Shown here: positions 1 through 7,248 of the stretch, piece after piece | Layout: each line of letters opens with the position of its first letter | How positions within the stretch are numbered: the stretch's first letter is position 1 | Origin: Deltaproteobacteria bacterium | Lineage (GTDB): Bacteria; Myxococcota_A; JAADFL01 | Assembly (NCBI GenBank): GCA_013152945.1 | Contig: JAADFL010000214.1 | Location: 1 to 11,911 of the forward strand | Length of the DNA: 11,911 nucleotides | Direction: 5' to 3' | Made by a program: the position numbers and the translations under genes | Notes under the pieces: generated by a model | Database searches by the model: none | Told to the model about the DNA's origin: nothing | The model's input: the letters and a program-made list of their open reading frames with translations, nothing else

Positions 1-3
1 TGA

Positions 4-39
4 AGGGGCGTAATATGTCAGACAGGGGCAACGCCCCTG
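4..39 (+). promoter_or_regulatory. Overlapping short inverted repeats at the left edge
   Basis: CAGGGGC (23-29) and GCCCCTG (33-39) form a perfect 7-bp stem with an AAC loop. AGGGGCG (4-10) can instead pair with CGCCCCT (32-38), so the two stems are mutually exclusive. A weaker GGGA/TCCC stem lies at 69-80. No T-run follows either stem, so this is not a standard intrinsic terminator. It may be the 3' end of an upstream transcript or a structured leader. Positions 1-222 otherwise contain no convincing gene. Confidence 0.3.
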
Positions 40-180
40 GAATTGTTGCGAACAGCCTGAATCCGTATGGGACGAATCCCCTTCCTACTGAAATTTTAAT
101 TCGGCTACCACAAATCGTTTATTGACGGTTGAGATTTTGTTGAAAAAGTATTAGTTGTTACACAAACTATTCGGTGGATA

Positions 181-209
181 CCCGGATTTGGCAGAATAAT
201 TGATCCGGG
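181..209 (+). promoter_or_regulatory. Inverted repeat next to the ribosome binding site of the vWA lipoprotein gene
   Basis: CCCGGAT (181-187) and ATCCGGG (203-209) are perfect 7-base inverted repeats separated by 15 bases. The right arm ends just before the Shine-Dalgarno AGGGAG (211-216), which sits 6 bases before the ATG at 223. The element could be an operator for a dimeric regulator or a leader hairpin that affects ribosome access. An AT-rich stretch (129-170) lies upstream, but I could not settle on a convincing -35/-10 pair. Confidence 0.4.
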
Positions 210-222
210 AAGGGAGCTTGAA

Positions 223-2844
223 ATGAAAAGAACCGCTGTGAAAACTATTCAGGCAATACTTGCTTTGATGCTCCTCGGATTCTCATTTACACAGAGTAGT
301 TGTACCAAGTCTAATACTGGTACAGGAGACACTGACATCGACACTGACACCGACACTGACACTGACACCGATACTGACACTGATACTGACACTGACATCG
401 ATACTGACACTGACACGGACACGGACACCGATACCGATACTGACATCGACACGGACACCGACACCGATACTGACACTGACACTGACACCGATACTGATGC
501 TGATACGGATACGGACACGGACACAGATAAAGAGCCTGCAATCGAACCCCAACCGCCACAGGTCGATTTCGGCTTTGTTTCGCCGGGCACGGAAGGGAAA
601 ATCGATTTATACTTGCGAAACAGCGGTGATGCTGTCCTCAAGATTGACTCGGTCTCCCTTTCAGACTCGACGGATACCAACTTGTTCTCCTTCGACATGC
701 TCGAACCAAAAGAGTTGCCTGCGGATGTCAATCCCATGGCCTTTGCTGTTGTGGAATTGAAATTCAAGCCTGTTGAAGAAAAAGATTGCAAGGCGAAAGG
801 AGAACTGGAAATAACAAGCAATGACCCAAACAACCCTGTACTAGGCGTTGCTCTCATACCAAGGTGCAAGAATTATCCTGAAATCGAGGTCGACCCCATG
901 AATGTAATATGGGAAAAAGTCAATACAGGTGACACGCAGACCGAGCACTTCACAATTACCAACCTGGGGAGAGGAACATTGACGGTCTCGAATATTCAGA
1001 TCACTGATGGAGCACCGGATTTCTCTTTTACGCAACCTGCGCCTCAGCTCCCGATGGATATCGCTCCGAGCAGCTCTATCCAGGTGGATCTGGATTTCAC
1101 TGCACCGGACGACAAGGATCATGAAGGTAAAGTAACCATCGATTCAGATGATAGTGACGAATCCCAGGTTGTAGTCACCCTGTCAGCTCTCGGCAACCCT
1201 GTCCCCGACATAGACGTCAAGCCGACAAAGAACGTATTCGGACAGGAAAAGGCGTACTTGGACTTTGGGACCACCATTCCCGGCAAGGTCGTCACGCTGC
1301 CCATGCAAGTCTGGAACGTGGGCACTGCAGACCTTGAGGTAAAGTCATTGAGCGTAACCATGGGCGCGGAAAATTTCCGTATTGCATCGAACTTGAATTT
1401 TCCGTTGTACATCAAACCTCAGAATCACTATGACGTGGAAGTGGCATACCATCCACTTAGAACATCCGACGCCAATTGTCCGCCTTTCTGTTACCACGGC
1501 GGTATGATAACCATCAGAAGCAATGACCTGGTAGACGACAACAACGACGGTACTCCTGACGAGGATCCTTTCCTTGTCACGTTAAAGGGTGTGGCCCAGG
1601 ATTCCGACCTCGAGATTATACCGTCAAAAGTAGACTTCTCCATTGTCCAGATAGGTTGCAGGTCCGAAGATATCGAGGTCACTGTGTACAATCGCGGGAA
1701 CAAGGATGTCCAAATCAAGGACCTGAAGTTCGAACAGGGAACAAGCCCTGAGTTCATGATCTCGCCTTCGACCCCCAATCGTCCGATAGATGTTCCGGCA
1801 GGAGGCCGTGCCTTCATTTATCTCCGGTATGTACCAACGGATCTCGGGGATGACTTCGGTTCCCTCATAATCGTGACCACTGATGACAAGGTCCCGGAAA
1901 TCCAGGTACCCTTGCGGGGTTCGGGCACTGATACCGCCGAGCAGGTTGATGAGTTCATCCAACCGACCAAACCTTTGGCCGACATACTTTTCGTCATCGA
2001 CAACTCGGGGTCCATGAGTGACAACCAGGACAACCTTGCCAATAATTTCCAAAGCTTCATCAACTATGCCGTCCAATTGGATGTCGACTACCAGATTGGC
2101 GTTGTTACGACCGACGTGAAAGGAACTCCCATGGGACCGCCTTGTTGCGGAAAACTGGTGTCACTGGGTGGAGCACCGAAAATCATCACTCCAGACACGC
2201 CCGATCCGGTAAACGCCTTCAAGAAGAATGTAAAGGTCGGTTCCAACGGTTCGGCCGACGAACAGGGCTTGGAGGCGGCTTACCTTGCTTTATCGTACCC
2301 GTTGATTACAACTCCGGTGTCCGAAGGAGGCAACATGGAGTTCCTCCGGGAACAGGCTTACCTTACGATAATCGAGGTGTCTGATGAAGACGACCACTCT
2401 CCTGAATCCGTTGACTTCTATGTCGATTTCTTTAAGAACCTGAAGGGATACAGAGCAGATGACAAGGTGAGCCTGCATGCAGTGGTAGTGCCGGAGAACC
2501 TGTCAAACTGCGCCGAGGGAGCTGAATCAGGCAAAAGGTACTTGGCTGCCGCCGATGCCCTTGGAGGACTGAAAGAGTCCATATGCACCCAGGATTGGGC
2601 GCAAACCCTTAGCAATCTTGGCTTCGCAACGTTCGCCTTGCCGGATCAGTTCTTCCTTAGCAGGAAACCCAACCCGGACAGCATACAGGTATCTGTCGAC
2701 GGCAATACGGTGAACAGGGATGATACCGGCGCGACCGGATGGACCTATGATGATACGAGTAACTCTGTGGACTTTGCAAAGGACGACGTGCCCGGAGGCG
2801 GCTCAACGGTTCGCATCACGTACGAGGCCGAGTGCCTGCAATAG
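223..2844 (+). CDS. TD-stalk surface lipoprotein with four choice-of-anchor-D (ASH) domains and a vWA domain
   Basis: This is a likely outer-membrane or surface lipoprotein of 873 residues. A basic N-terminus and hydrophobic stretch (about 9-22) lead to Cys27. The lipobox-like TQSSC is degenerate because position -3 is Gln, so lipidation is probable, not certain. Residue +2 is Thr, not the Asp retention signal. Residues 36-102 are strictly alternating Asp and Thr/Ile/Ala. Four Ig-like ASH/choice-of-anchor-D repeats follow at roughly 107-214, 219-323, 327-458 and 462-567, with recurring 'DFG' openings and 'NxG' turns. The third contains a Ca-binding-type loop (438-448). A vWA domain covers about 585-780, with MIDAS residues D593-x-S595-x-S597, T629/T630 and D721. 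The last ~70 residues form a separate beta-rich module ending in ECLQ. The start is supported by AGGGAG at 6 bases. The protein probably binds a ligand or another protein through its metal site; the target is unknown. It stands alone on this strand and converges with the HAMP gene. Confidence 0.88.
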   Translation: MKRTAVKTIQAILALMLLGFSFTQSSCTKSNTGTGDTDIDTDTDTDTDTDTDTDTDTDIDTDTDTDTDTDTDTDIDTDTDTDTDTDTDTDTDADTDTDTDTDKEPAIEPQPPQVDFGFVSPGTEGKIDLYLRNSGDAVLKIDSVSLSDSTDTNLFSFDMLEPKELPADVNPMAFAVVELKFKPVEEKDCKAKGELEITSNDPNNPVLGVALIPRCKNYPEIEVDPMNVIWEKVNTGDTQTEHFTITNLGRGTLTVSNIQITDGAPDFSFTQPAPQLPMDIAPSSSIQVDLDFTAPDDKDHEGKVTIDSDDSDESQVVVTLSALGNPVPDIDVKPTKNVFGQEKAYLDFGTTIPGKVVTLPMQVWNVGTADLEVKSLSVTMGAENFRIASNLNFPLYIKPQNHYDVEVAYHPLRTSDANCPPFCYHGGMITIRSNDLVDDNNDGTPDEDPFLVTLKGVAQDSDLEIIPSKVDFSIVQIGCRSEDIEVTVYNRGNKDVQIKDLKFEQGTSPEFMISPSTPNRPIDVPAGGRAFIYLRYVPTDLGDDFGSLIIVTTDDKVPEIQVPLRGSGTDTAEQVDEFIQPTKPLADILFVIDNSGSMSDNQDNLANNFQSFINYAVQLDVDYQIGVVTTDVKGTPMGPPCCGKLVSLGGAPKIITPDTPDPVNAFKKNVKVGSNGSADEQGLEAAYLALSYPLITTPVSEGGNMEFLREQAYLTIIEVSDEDDHSPESVDFYVDFFKNLKGYRADDKVSLHAVVVPENLSNCAEGAESGKRYLAAADALGGLKESICTQDWAQTLSNLGFATFALPDQFFLSRKPNPDSIQVSVDGNTVNRDDTGATGWTYDDTSNSVDFAKDDVPGGGSTVRITYEAECLQ
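328..528 (+). repeat. Hexanucleotide repeat encoding an Asp-Thr stalk
   Basis: The tract is 201 bases (67 residues): 34 Asp alternating with 29 Thr, three Ile (residues 39, 59, 75) and one Ala (93). All four Thr codons and both Asp codons occur, so the DNA is an imperfect repeat while the protein pattern is exact. It resembles in layout the Ser-Asp stalks of staphylococcal Sdr/Clf proteins, which span the wall and are glycosylated. A stalk role here is inference. Confidence 0.95.
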
Positions 2845-3233
2845 AAGCCATGTGTTCCTAACCCGGTGAAAAAACTTTTCCTTTGCATAACATATTGATG
2901 CAGAAAAAGGTCAAAGGCAGAAAAGGCTCGAAGGTACACGGGCGAAATTGTCCCGAGCGTGTCCGATAAAGTATGAAGAAGGGCTTGATTTCGGGGTAAA
3001 ATTCCTATTGGAGCGGTTGCAAATAATATTCTCCTCATCCAGCCGGCACTAAGAGCGTCCGGCTGCGTTGCTTTTCCTCGAAATGTCCGCGCCGCACCTT
3101 TCGGGTCACTCCAAACGCCCGGCAGTCAGCCGGAAAAAAATATGGGCAACAACCCTGGCGGGATTATCAGAAAATAATTTCAGACTGTAAAACAAACAAA
3201 ATGACCAACAATCATCAACAGCCCCACCCGTCG
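2845..3233. other. Convergent intergenic region with short inverted repeats, no gene recognised
   Basis: This 389-base gap lies between two genes that converge. It holds a 7-bp stem CAGCCGG (3040-3046)/CCGGCTG (3059-3065) with a 12-base loop, followed by a weak CTTTTCC tract, which could stop transcription of the lipoprotein gene. A second CAGCCGG copy at 3127-3133 is part of a CCGGC (3119-3123)/GCCGG (3129-3133) stem. Another small stem, ACACG (2936-2940)/CGTGT (2958-2962), lies upstream. I find no tRNA, tmRNA, SRP RNA or RNase P signature. The antisense reading frame crossing 2745-3038 has no recognisable protein features. Confidence 0.5.
3134..3155 (-). terminator. Possible weak intrinsic terminator for the HAMP gene
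   Basis: Read on the - strand, GGGT (3155-3152), a TGTT loop and GCCC (3147-3144) form a short stem with one G-U pair. ATA and then seven T residues (3140-3134) follow. It lies about 80 bases after the HAMP gene stop. The T-run is good but the stem is short, so this is tentative. Confidence 0.3.
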
Positions 3234-3887
3234 TCAATCAACCGGGAGGTTCAAGTATGATTTCTTGGTCTTGATAAGGTTTGTTATTCGATCCATGGCC
3301 GAAACTATGTTGGTTTCGTTCCCCTCGATACTCTTTAACTCCAAGGCTACTGCCTCGAGTGCTTCGACATCGTCCCTTGTCCGGGACTTGAGTGCATCCA
3401 CCATTTCATTGAAAGTTTTAAAGAACTCCTTGAGTTCATCCTTTTTCCTCAAGGGTCTTATGTTCGCCAGCTTACCGGCCGTTATCTGGTCCAGGTACCT
3501 GGAGATGGCATAAATCGGCCCGGCTATCCTGTGCGTAACAAGCACCCCCCACAGGGCCAAAACGACCACTAGTGCGAATACGAACAGGCTGATAGCCAAC
3601 AGCACGTCCCTGTCATGGGTTTCCATGGCGCCCTGGATTTTTTCTATTGCCTCTGCATCCATGTCCATGCCCGGCGCGCCCTCCCGATCCGGCGCCGACC
3701 AGGACAGCATTGCAGTACTTGCAATATGCGTGGCCTCGGTTGTCTTGTAATAGACGGCGGCGCCGAAACCGATGGAGATTATTCCTGCTCCCAGTGCTAT
3801 CAGTAAAGCGTATTTAAGTTGAAAGCGCTTATCCACAAGGTATGTCTTTCTTACGTATCCCTTTTTACCATCTTGCGGCTTGGACAT
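3234..3887 (-). CDS. Inner-membrane HAMP-domain protein without an output domain
   Basis: The protein has 217 residues. After a basic cytoplasmic N-terminus come TM1 (about 26-47), a ~47-residue periplasmic loop rich in Asp/Glu/Met, TM2 (about 95-117) and a HAMP domain (about 118-170) beginning THRIAGPIY, with the typical DELKEFF segment at 150-156. A helical, probably coiled-coil tail runs to the end. There is no kinase, cyclase or methyl-accepting domain. HAMP domains pass conformational signals across the membrane, so this protein probably senses something in the periplasm and acts through a partner. The YLVDKRFQLKY segment before TM1 resembles what I recall of standalone HAMP proteins in deltaproteobacterial genomes. 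The start is ATG with GGGGAG 8 bases upstream. It is co-directional with the sec operon but separated from it by a promoter-like sequence. Confidence 0.8.
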   Translation of the reverse strand: MSKPQDGKKGYVRKTYLVDKRFQLKYALLIALGAGIISIGFGAAVYYKTTEATHIASTAMLSWSAPDREGAPGMDMDAEAIEKIQGAMETHDRDVLLAISLFVFALVVVLALWGVLVTHRIAGPIYAISRYLDQITAGKLANIRPLRKKDELKEFFKTFNEMVDALKSRTRDDVEALEAVALELKSIEGNETNIVSAMDRITNLIKTKKSYLNLPVD

Positions 3888-3918
3888 ATTTCAAACTCCC
3901 CTTCTGTTGAAACAGAGA

Positions 3919-3957
3919 ATTATAATAAGATAATATGTAATATCAGGTAAACGTCAA
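3919..3957 (-). promoter_or_regulatory. Candidate sigma70-type promoter for the HAMP gene
   Basis: On the - strand, TTGACG (3957-3952) is followed after 16 bases by TATTAT (3935-3930). A perfect TATAAT (3924-3919) lies just downstream but lacks a good -35 at the right distance. The -35 box overlaps the last codons and stop of the upstream 87-residue gene. The implied leader before the ATG at 3887 is only about 25-40 bases. Confidence 0.5.
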
Positions 3958-4217
3958 GCCCCGGCTCGACCCAAATCCCGTGCCACCCAGATTTTCCCAA
4001 AGGTATCATAGGTCAACATCCAGATATGTCCTTTCACCAATACCTCGAATTTTTCCAGGATGCGGCCTCCTTTTCCCTGCTCCCTCCACCTCTTGGTGAT
4101 CCTCTCCACCTCGTAGTCGGCTCCCCCGAAAAAAAATCGCACCGGTGTCTCCGGCACTTTGTAACTTGAATTGCATTCCACCCCGGCGATACCCACCCGG
4201 GATTCAGGCTTAGCCAA
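3954..4217 (-). CDS. Small conserved-type protein, resembles DUF6504-like proteins
   Basis: The protein has 87 residues, with no signal peptide or membrane segment, and is likely cytoplasmic. After a variable N-terminus it reads VPETPVRFFFGG, then YEVERITKRWREQ, FEVLVKGHIWMLTYD and IWVARDL. This is a small beta-rich pattern with conserved aromatic residues like the family annotated as DUF6504, whose function is unknown; I make that match from memory only. The proposed start is TTG at 4217, overlapping the upstream permease stop by 8 bases, which fits translational coupling. In-frame GTG codons at residues 8 and 13 are alternatives without visible ribosome binding sites. It appears to be the last gene of the yajC-secDF-recJ-lol operon. 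Confidence 0.65.
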   Translation of the reverse strand: MAKPESRVGIAGVECNSSYKVPETPVRFFFGGADYEVERITKRWREQGKGGRILEKFEVLVKGHIWMLTYDTFGKIWVARDLGRAGA

Positions 4218-5505
4218 GTCTCAGTCCCTGTACAGGTTGTTGCCTCGCGGCTTGTGTCGACGGATATACGGTCGCAAAGAAACTAATCAAAAGAGAAATC
4301 ACCGCAGTAGCCGCAACTTCGATTGGATTCACCGACACAGGCAGGTCCGTGTAATAGTACACATCCGAGTTCATGGGAACGCCATGGGCCTGGATGAAGA
4401 AGCAGATGGCCAAACCCAGTCCGATTCCCAGAACAGTACCGCCAAGGCCTATTGCAAGTCCATTGAGAATGAATATCTTCCTGATGCTCTTGTTGGTAGC
4501 GCCCATTGATTTCAGTATGGCAACTTCCTTTTGTTTCTCGATCACCACCATGACGAGCATGACTGCAATATTGAAACTGGCCACCAGAACGATGAGTGTT
4601 AAAATAATAAACATTGCAATCTTTTCCAATTTCAGGGCATGGAAAAGCGCCTGGTTCATTTCGGTCCAATCCCTAACCTCGAACCCGGGTCCCAGAACCT
4701 TCCGCAAAGAGGCGGCCACCACTGGAGCCGAATCAGCATCCGCGAGCTTAATCTCGATTGCAGTATCTCCTCCAAGCCTGAACAATTTTCGTGCCTCTTC
4801 ACGGGTTATGTACACGACCGCGCTGTCATATTCGTAGTAGCCGGACCTGAATACCCCGGCTATGCGATAGGCCCTGTTCCTGGGTCTCCTGCCCGAAGGC
4901 CCCATCCCGCCGGTCGGAGAGGTAAGGGTAACCCTCTCACCGGTAGTAAAAACAAGATTCTTCTTCAGCTCCTCTCCTATGAGGACCCCTGGATATTTCT
5001 TTCCCGTGTCTGATTCGAAGCGTTCATAGTCAGGTGGTTTGATCCTCTCGGGATGACGCAACAGCTCCAACCCCTTGACACCTTTCGGCTCAACAACCGT
5101 ATCCGCCACAAAGGTAGCCTTTGGAGCAGTCTCCAAATCGATTCCCTTTACGATCACGGCGGAAAGATTGGACTGCGCCGTTATCATCGCCTCTCTCTGG
5201 ACATATGGTGTTGCAGCAACCACGCCCGGGATTTTTTTTGCTGCATCAATGATTTTTCCGGATTCTTCGGGAGTAAACCATGGTTTCCCTCTGCCGGGTT
5301 CGGGCCGGATTCTAACGTGTGCATTCGCGCCAAGTATCTTTACCTTCAAGTCCTGTTCGAAACCGCCCATTACCGAGAGAACCACAACCAGGGCGCAGGT
5401 TCCAAGAGTCACGCCGAAAAGTCCGATTCCGGTTATGGCGGAAATATACCTACTGGATCGTTTAGCCCGCAGATATCTGAAAGCCAGGAATGACTCGAAC
5501 TTCAT
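4210..5505 (-). CDS. LolC/LolE-family lipoprotein-releasing ABC transporter permease
   Basis: This inner-membrane permease helps extract lipoproteins from the inner membrane and hand them to the LolA carrier. Its 431 residues are close to the usual ~400-430. TM1 is at about 21-47, followed by a large periplasmic MacB-like domain (about 50-290) and three C-terminal membrane segments (about 295-321, 345-372, 396-418), the FtsX-type layout. Family signs are DWTEMNQALFHALKLEK before TM2, the EKQKEVAILKSMGA cytoplasmic coupling segment (323-336) and the YPSTQAA end of TM4. The ATG overlaps the recJ stop as ATGA, with AGGAG upstream. No LolD ATPase gene lies next to it, so the ATPase must be encoded elsewhere. 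A single permease of this kind may serve as both LolC and LolE (inference), so I give no single symbol. Confidence 0.9.
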   Translation of the reverse strand: MKFESFLAFRYLRAKRSSRYISAITGIGLFGVTLGTCALVVVLSVMGGFEQDLKVKILGANAHVRIRPEPGRGKPWFTPEESGKIIDAAKKIPGVVAATPYVQREAMITAQSNLSAVIVKGIDLETAPKATFVADTVVEPKGVKGLELLRHPERIKPPDYERFESDTGKKYPGVLIGEELKKNLVFTTGERVTLTSPTGGMGPSGRRPRNRAYRIAGVFRSGYYEYDSAVVYITREEARKLFRLGGDTAIEIKLADADSAPVVAASLRKVLGPGFEVRDWTEMNQALFHALKLEKIAMFIILTLIVLVASFNIAVMLVMVVIEKQKEVAILKSMGATNKSIRKIFILNGLAIGLGGTVLGIGLGLAICFFIQAHGVPMNSDVYYYTDLPVSVNPIEVAATAVISLLISFFATVYPSTQAARQQPVQGLRLG

Positions 5506-7238
5506 GGAGTACTCCTGAAATCCTTTAAATGCAGTTGTACCCTATCCATTCCATCGTAATCGTTCACCATGGGAGTGCCTGCCAAATCGACCTTGTCTCC
5601 AACTCGTGGCATCTTGACGGCAAGATCGAATCCGACGGCTCTTACAACGCCAAGGCCGTCCCCCTCCAACAACATGCCTAGAACGCTTTTTGTCTTACCC
5701 ATCACCCACGCTTCTTTCACGCGCATATCCTTGATTAAGAACAAGGGAGCCGGGTTGCCCCTGCCGAAGGGCGCAAGCTTTCTCAATTGCCTGGCCAGGT
5801 CTATTGTGATCCTGCCGGGGGGCAAGACGCATTCCAGGTTCAATTGCTCGTGCAATTCATCGCTTGGAGTCATTCGGCCGATTATTCTATTCATGTGCAT
5901 CCTGAATTCTTCGAAACTCCCGGTTTTGATGGTCAGGCCTGCTGCATCGTGGTGGCCTCCCCACTTTACGGTGAGCTTGCTTGTTTTCTCCAATGCGTCA
6001 TATAGATCGATGCCCAAGGCGGATCGAGCGGAACCGATGCAGAGCTCATCTTCTTCGCTGAATATTACTGCAGGCTTACCATATTTCTCCGCCAACTTTC
6101 CTGCAACAAGGCCGATTATACCTCTTGGCCATCCTTTGTTTTTCAAAATCAATACAGAATCTTTTGATAATCCTGATTCCCGGATCATGCTTTCCGCCTG
6201 ACCCGTTATTTCGATTTGCAACGCCTGACGGCGATCATTTTCACGGGCCAATTCAGCAGCTATTCTATCTGCAGTCTCACTGTCCCCGGCCAATAGTAAT
6301 TTTGCCCCGCGCATAGAATCGCCCATCCTGCCGGCGGCATTGAGCATAGGCGCCAATTTGAACGCCACATCCCAAACAGTAACATCATTGCCGGGTCTTA
6401 AATGGGCTGCTTTTGCCAATGCCCTGGTGCCGGGTCTCCCGGTGCGCCGGATCTCTTCAAGGCCTATGCGTACCAGGATCCTGTTCAGCCCGGTGAGAGG
6501 GACAACGTCGGCTACCGTGCCCAAAGCCACCAGGTCCAAATATTCCCTAAGATTGGGCACTCTTTTTTTCTTGGAAATAAAATAGCCTTGCTTTTTCAAT
6601 ATCGATCTTATTGCAATCACAAGGTACAATGCCACGCCTACGCCGGCCAGTTCCCGACCCTTGTTGTTCTTGTTGCCCGGGGCCCTTGGATTGACCACGG
6701 CGACCGCTTCGGGCAGTTCCTCACGCGTCTGGTGATGATCTGTGATAACCAGGTCGATACCCGATTGCCCGGCCTCTCTTGCAGCTTCGAAGGATGTGCT
6801 TCCGCAATCCACGGTAACGAGCAAAGACGCACCCAGGTTCGCGGCGTCCCGGACCGAAGCCTCGTTGAGGCCATATTCTTCTTCCCTTTGCGGAAGCCCT
6901 AAACTGACCTCGCAACCCAGGTTCTCAAGGAAGCCTGTCAGCAAAACCGATGCGGTTATCCCGTCGGCATCGTAATCTCCGAATACCCTGACATGCTCGC
7001 CCCTTGTTACTGCCCCGGCAATCCTCTTGGCCGCCTTGAATATTTCCGGGAGAAAATCCGGCCGGTCAAGATCATTCAAGCCGGGTTCAAGGAAGGATCC
7101 GGCTTCATTTGTACCAATGCCCCGGTTTACCAGGACGGCAGCCACTTCGTCAGCCAGGTTCAAAGCGCTTGCAATACGAGATACCGTTCCCGGATCAGGT
7201 TCGAGCAAATTCCAGGTGAATTCCTTGAAGTCCTTCAC
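5502..7238 (-). CDS. recJ: Single-stranded-DNA-specific 5'-3' exonuclease RecJ
   Basis: RecJ degrades single-stranded DNA 5' to 3' in RecF-pathway recombination and mismatch/base-excision repair, using two Mn ions. All catalytic motifs of the DHH family are present: GDYDADGIT (87-94), VDCGS (143-147), TDHH (166-169) and DLVALGTVADVVPL (235-248), then APMLNAAGRMGDS (296-308). The DHHA1 part has GWPRGIIGLVAGK (369-381) and GGHHDAAGLTI (427-437). A C-terminal OB-type region starts around FGRGNPAP (491-498). The 578 residues match a full-length RecJ, and nothing looks damaged. The start is GTG, 10 bases after the secF stop, with no clear Shine-Dalgarno, so translation probably depends on ribosomes finishing secF. 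The segment WNLLEPDP at residues 9-16 fits the usual RecJ N-terminus and supports this start. Confidence 0.95.
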   Translation of the reverse strand: MKDFKEFTWNLLEPDPGTVSRIASALNLADEVAAVLVNRGIGTNEAGSFLEPGLNDLDRPDFLPEIFKAAKRIAGAVTRGEHVRVFGDYDADGITASVLLTGFLENLGCEVSLGLPQREEEYGLNEASVRDAANLGASLLVTVDCGSTSFEAAREAGQSGIDLVITDHHQTREELPEAVAVVNPRAPGNKNNKGRELAGVGVALYLVIAIRSILKKQGYFISKKKRVPNLREYLDLVALGTVADVVPLTGLNRILVRIGLEEIRRTGRPGTRALAKAAHLRPGNDVTVWDVAFKLAPMLNAAGRMGDSMRGAKLLLAGDSETADRIAAELARENDRRQALQIEITGQAESMIRESGLSKDSVLILKNKGWPRGIIGLVAGKLAEKYGKPAVIFSEEDELCIGSARSALGIDLYDALEKTSKLTVKWGGHHDAAGLTIKTGSFEEFRMHMNRIIGRMTPSDELHEQLNLECVLPPGRITIDLARQLRKLAPFGRGNPAPLFLIKDMRVKEAWVMGKTKSVLGMLLEGDGLGVVRAVGFDLAVKMPRVGDKVDLAGTPMVNDYDGMDRVQLHLKDFRSTP

Positions 7239-7248
7239 GAAGAAAGGT

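Noticed and set aside
15-125. Possible 36-residue small protein starting at an ATG with an AAGGGG upstream
   Set aside because: There is no recognisable motif, the composition is unremarkable and it overlaps the inverted repeats. It could equally be the tail of an upstream frame, which is open from the left edge, so I do not call it.
249-869. Long antisense reading frame with Ser-Val repeats opposite the TD tract
   Set aside because: It exists only because the complement of the Asp-Thr repeat has no stop codons; beyond the repeat it shows no protein-like pattern.
2745-3038. Antisense 97-residue reading frame across the end of the lipoprotein gene
   Set aside because: It overlaps the conserved C-terminal module, has no recognisable domain, and lies just past the convergent HAMP gene with no supporting ribosome binding site.
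3119-3140. CCGGC/GCCGG stem next to seven A residues as a terminator
   Set aside because: On the + strand the stem is followed by A, not T; on the - strand the T-run comes before the stem. Neither orientation gives a standard terminator.
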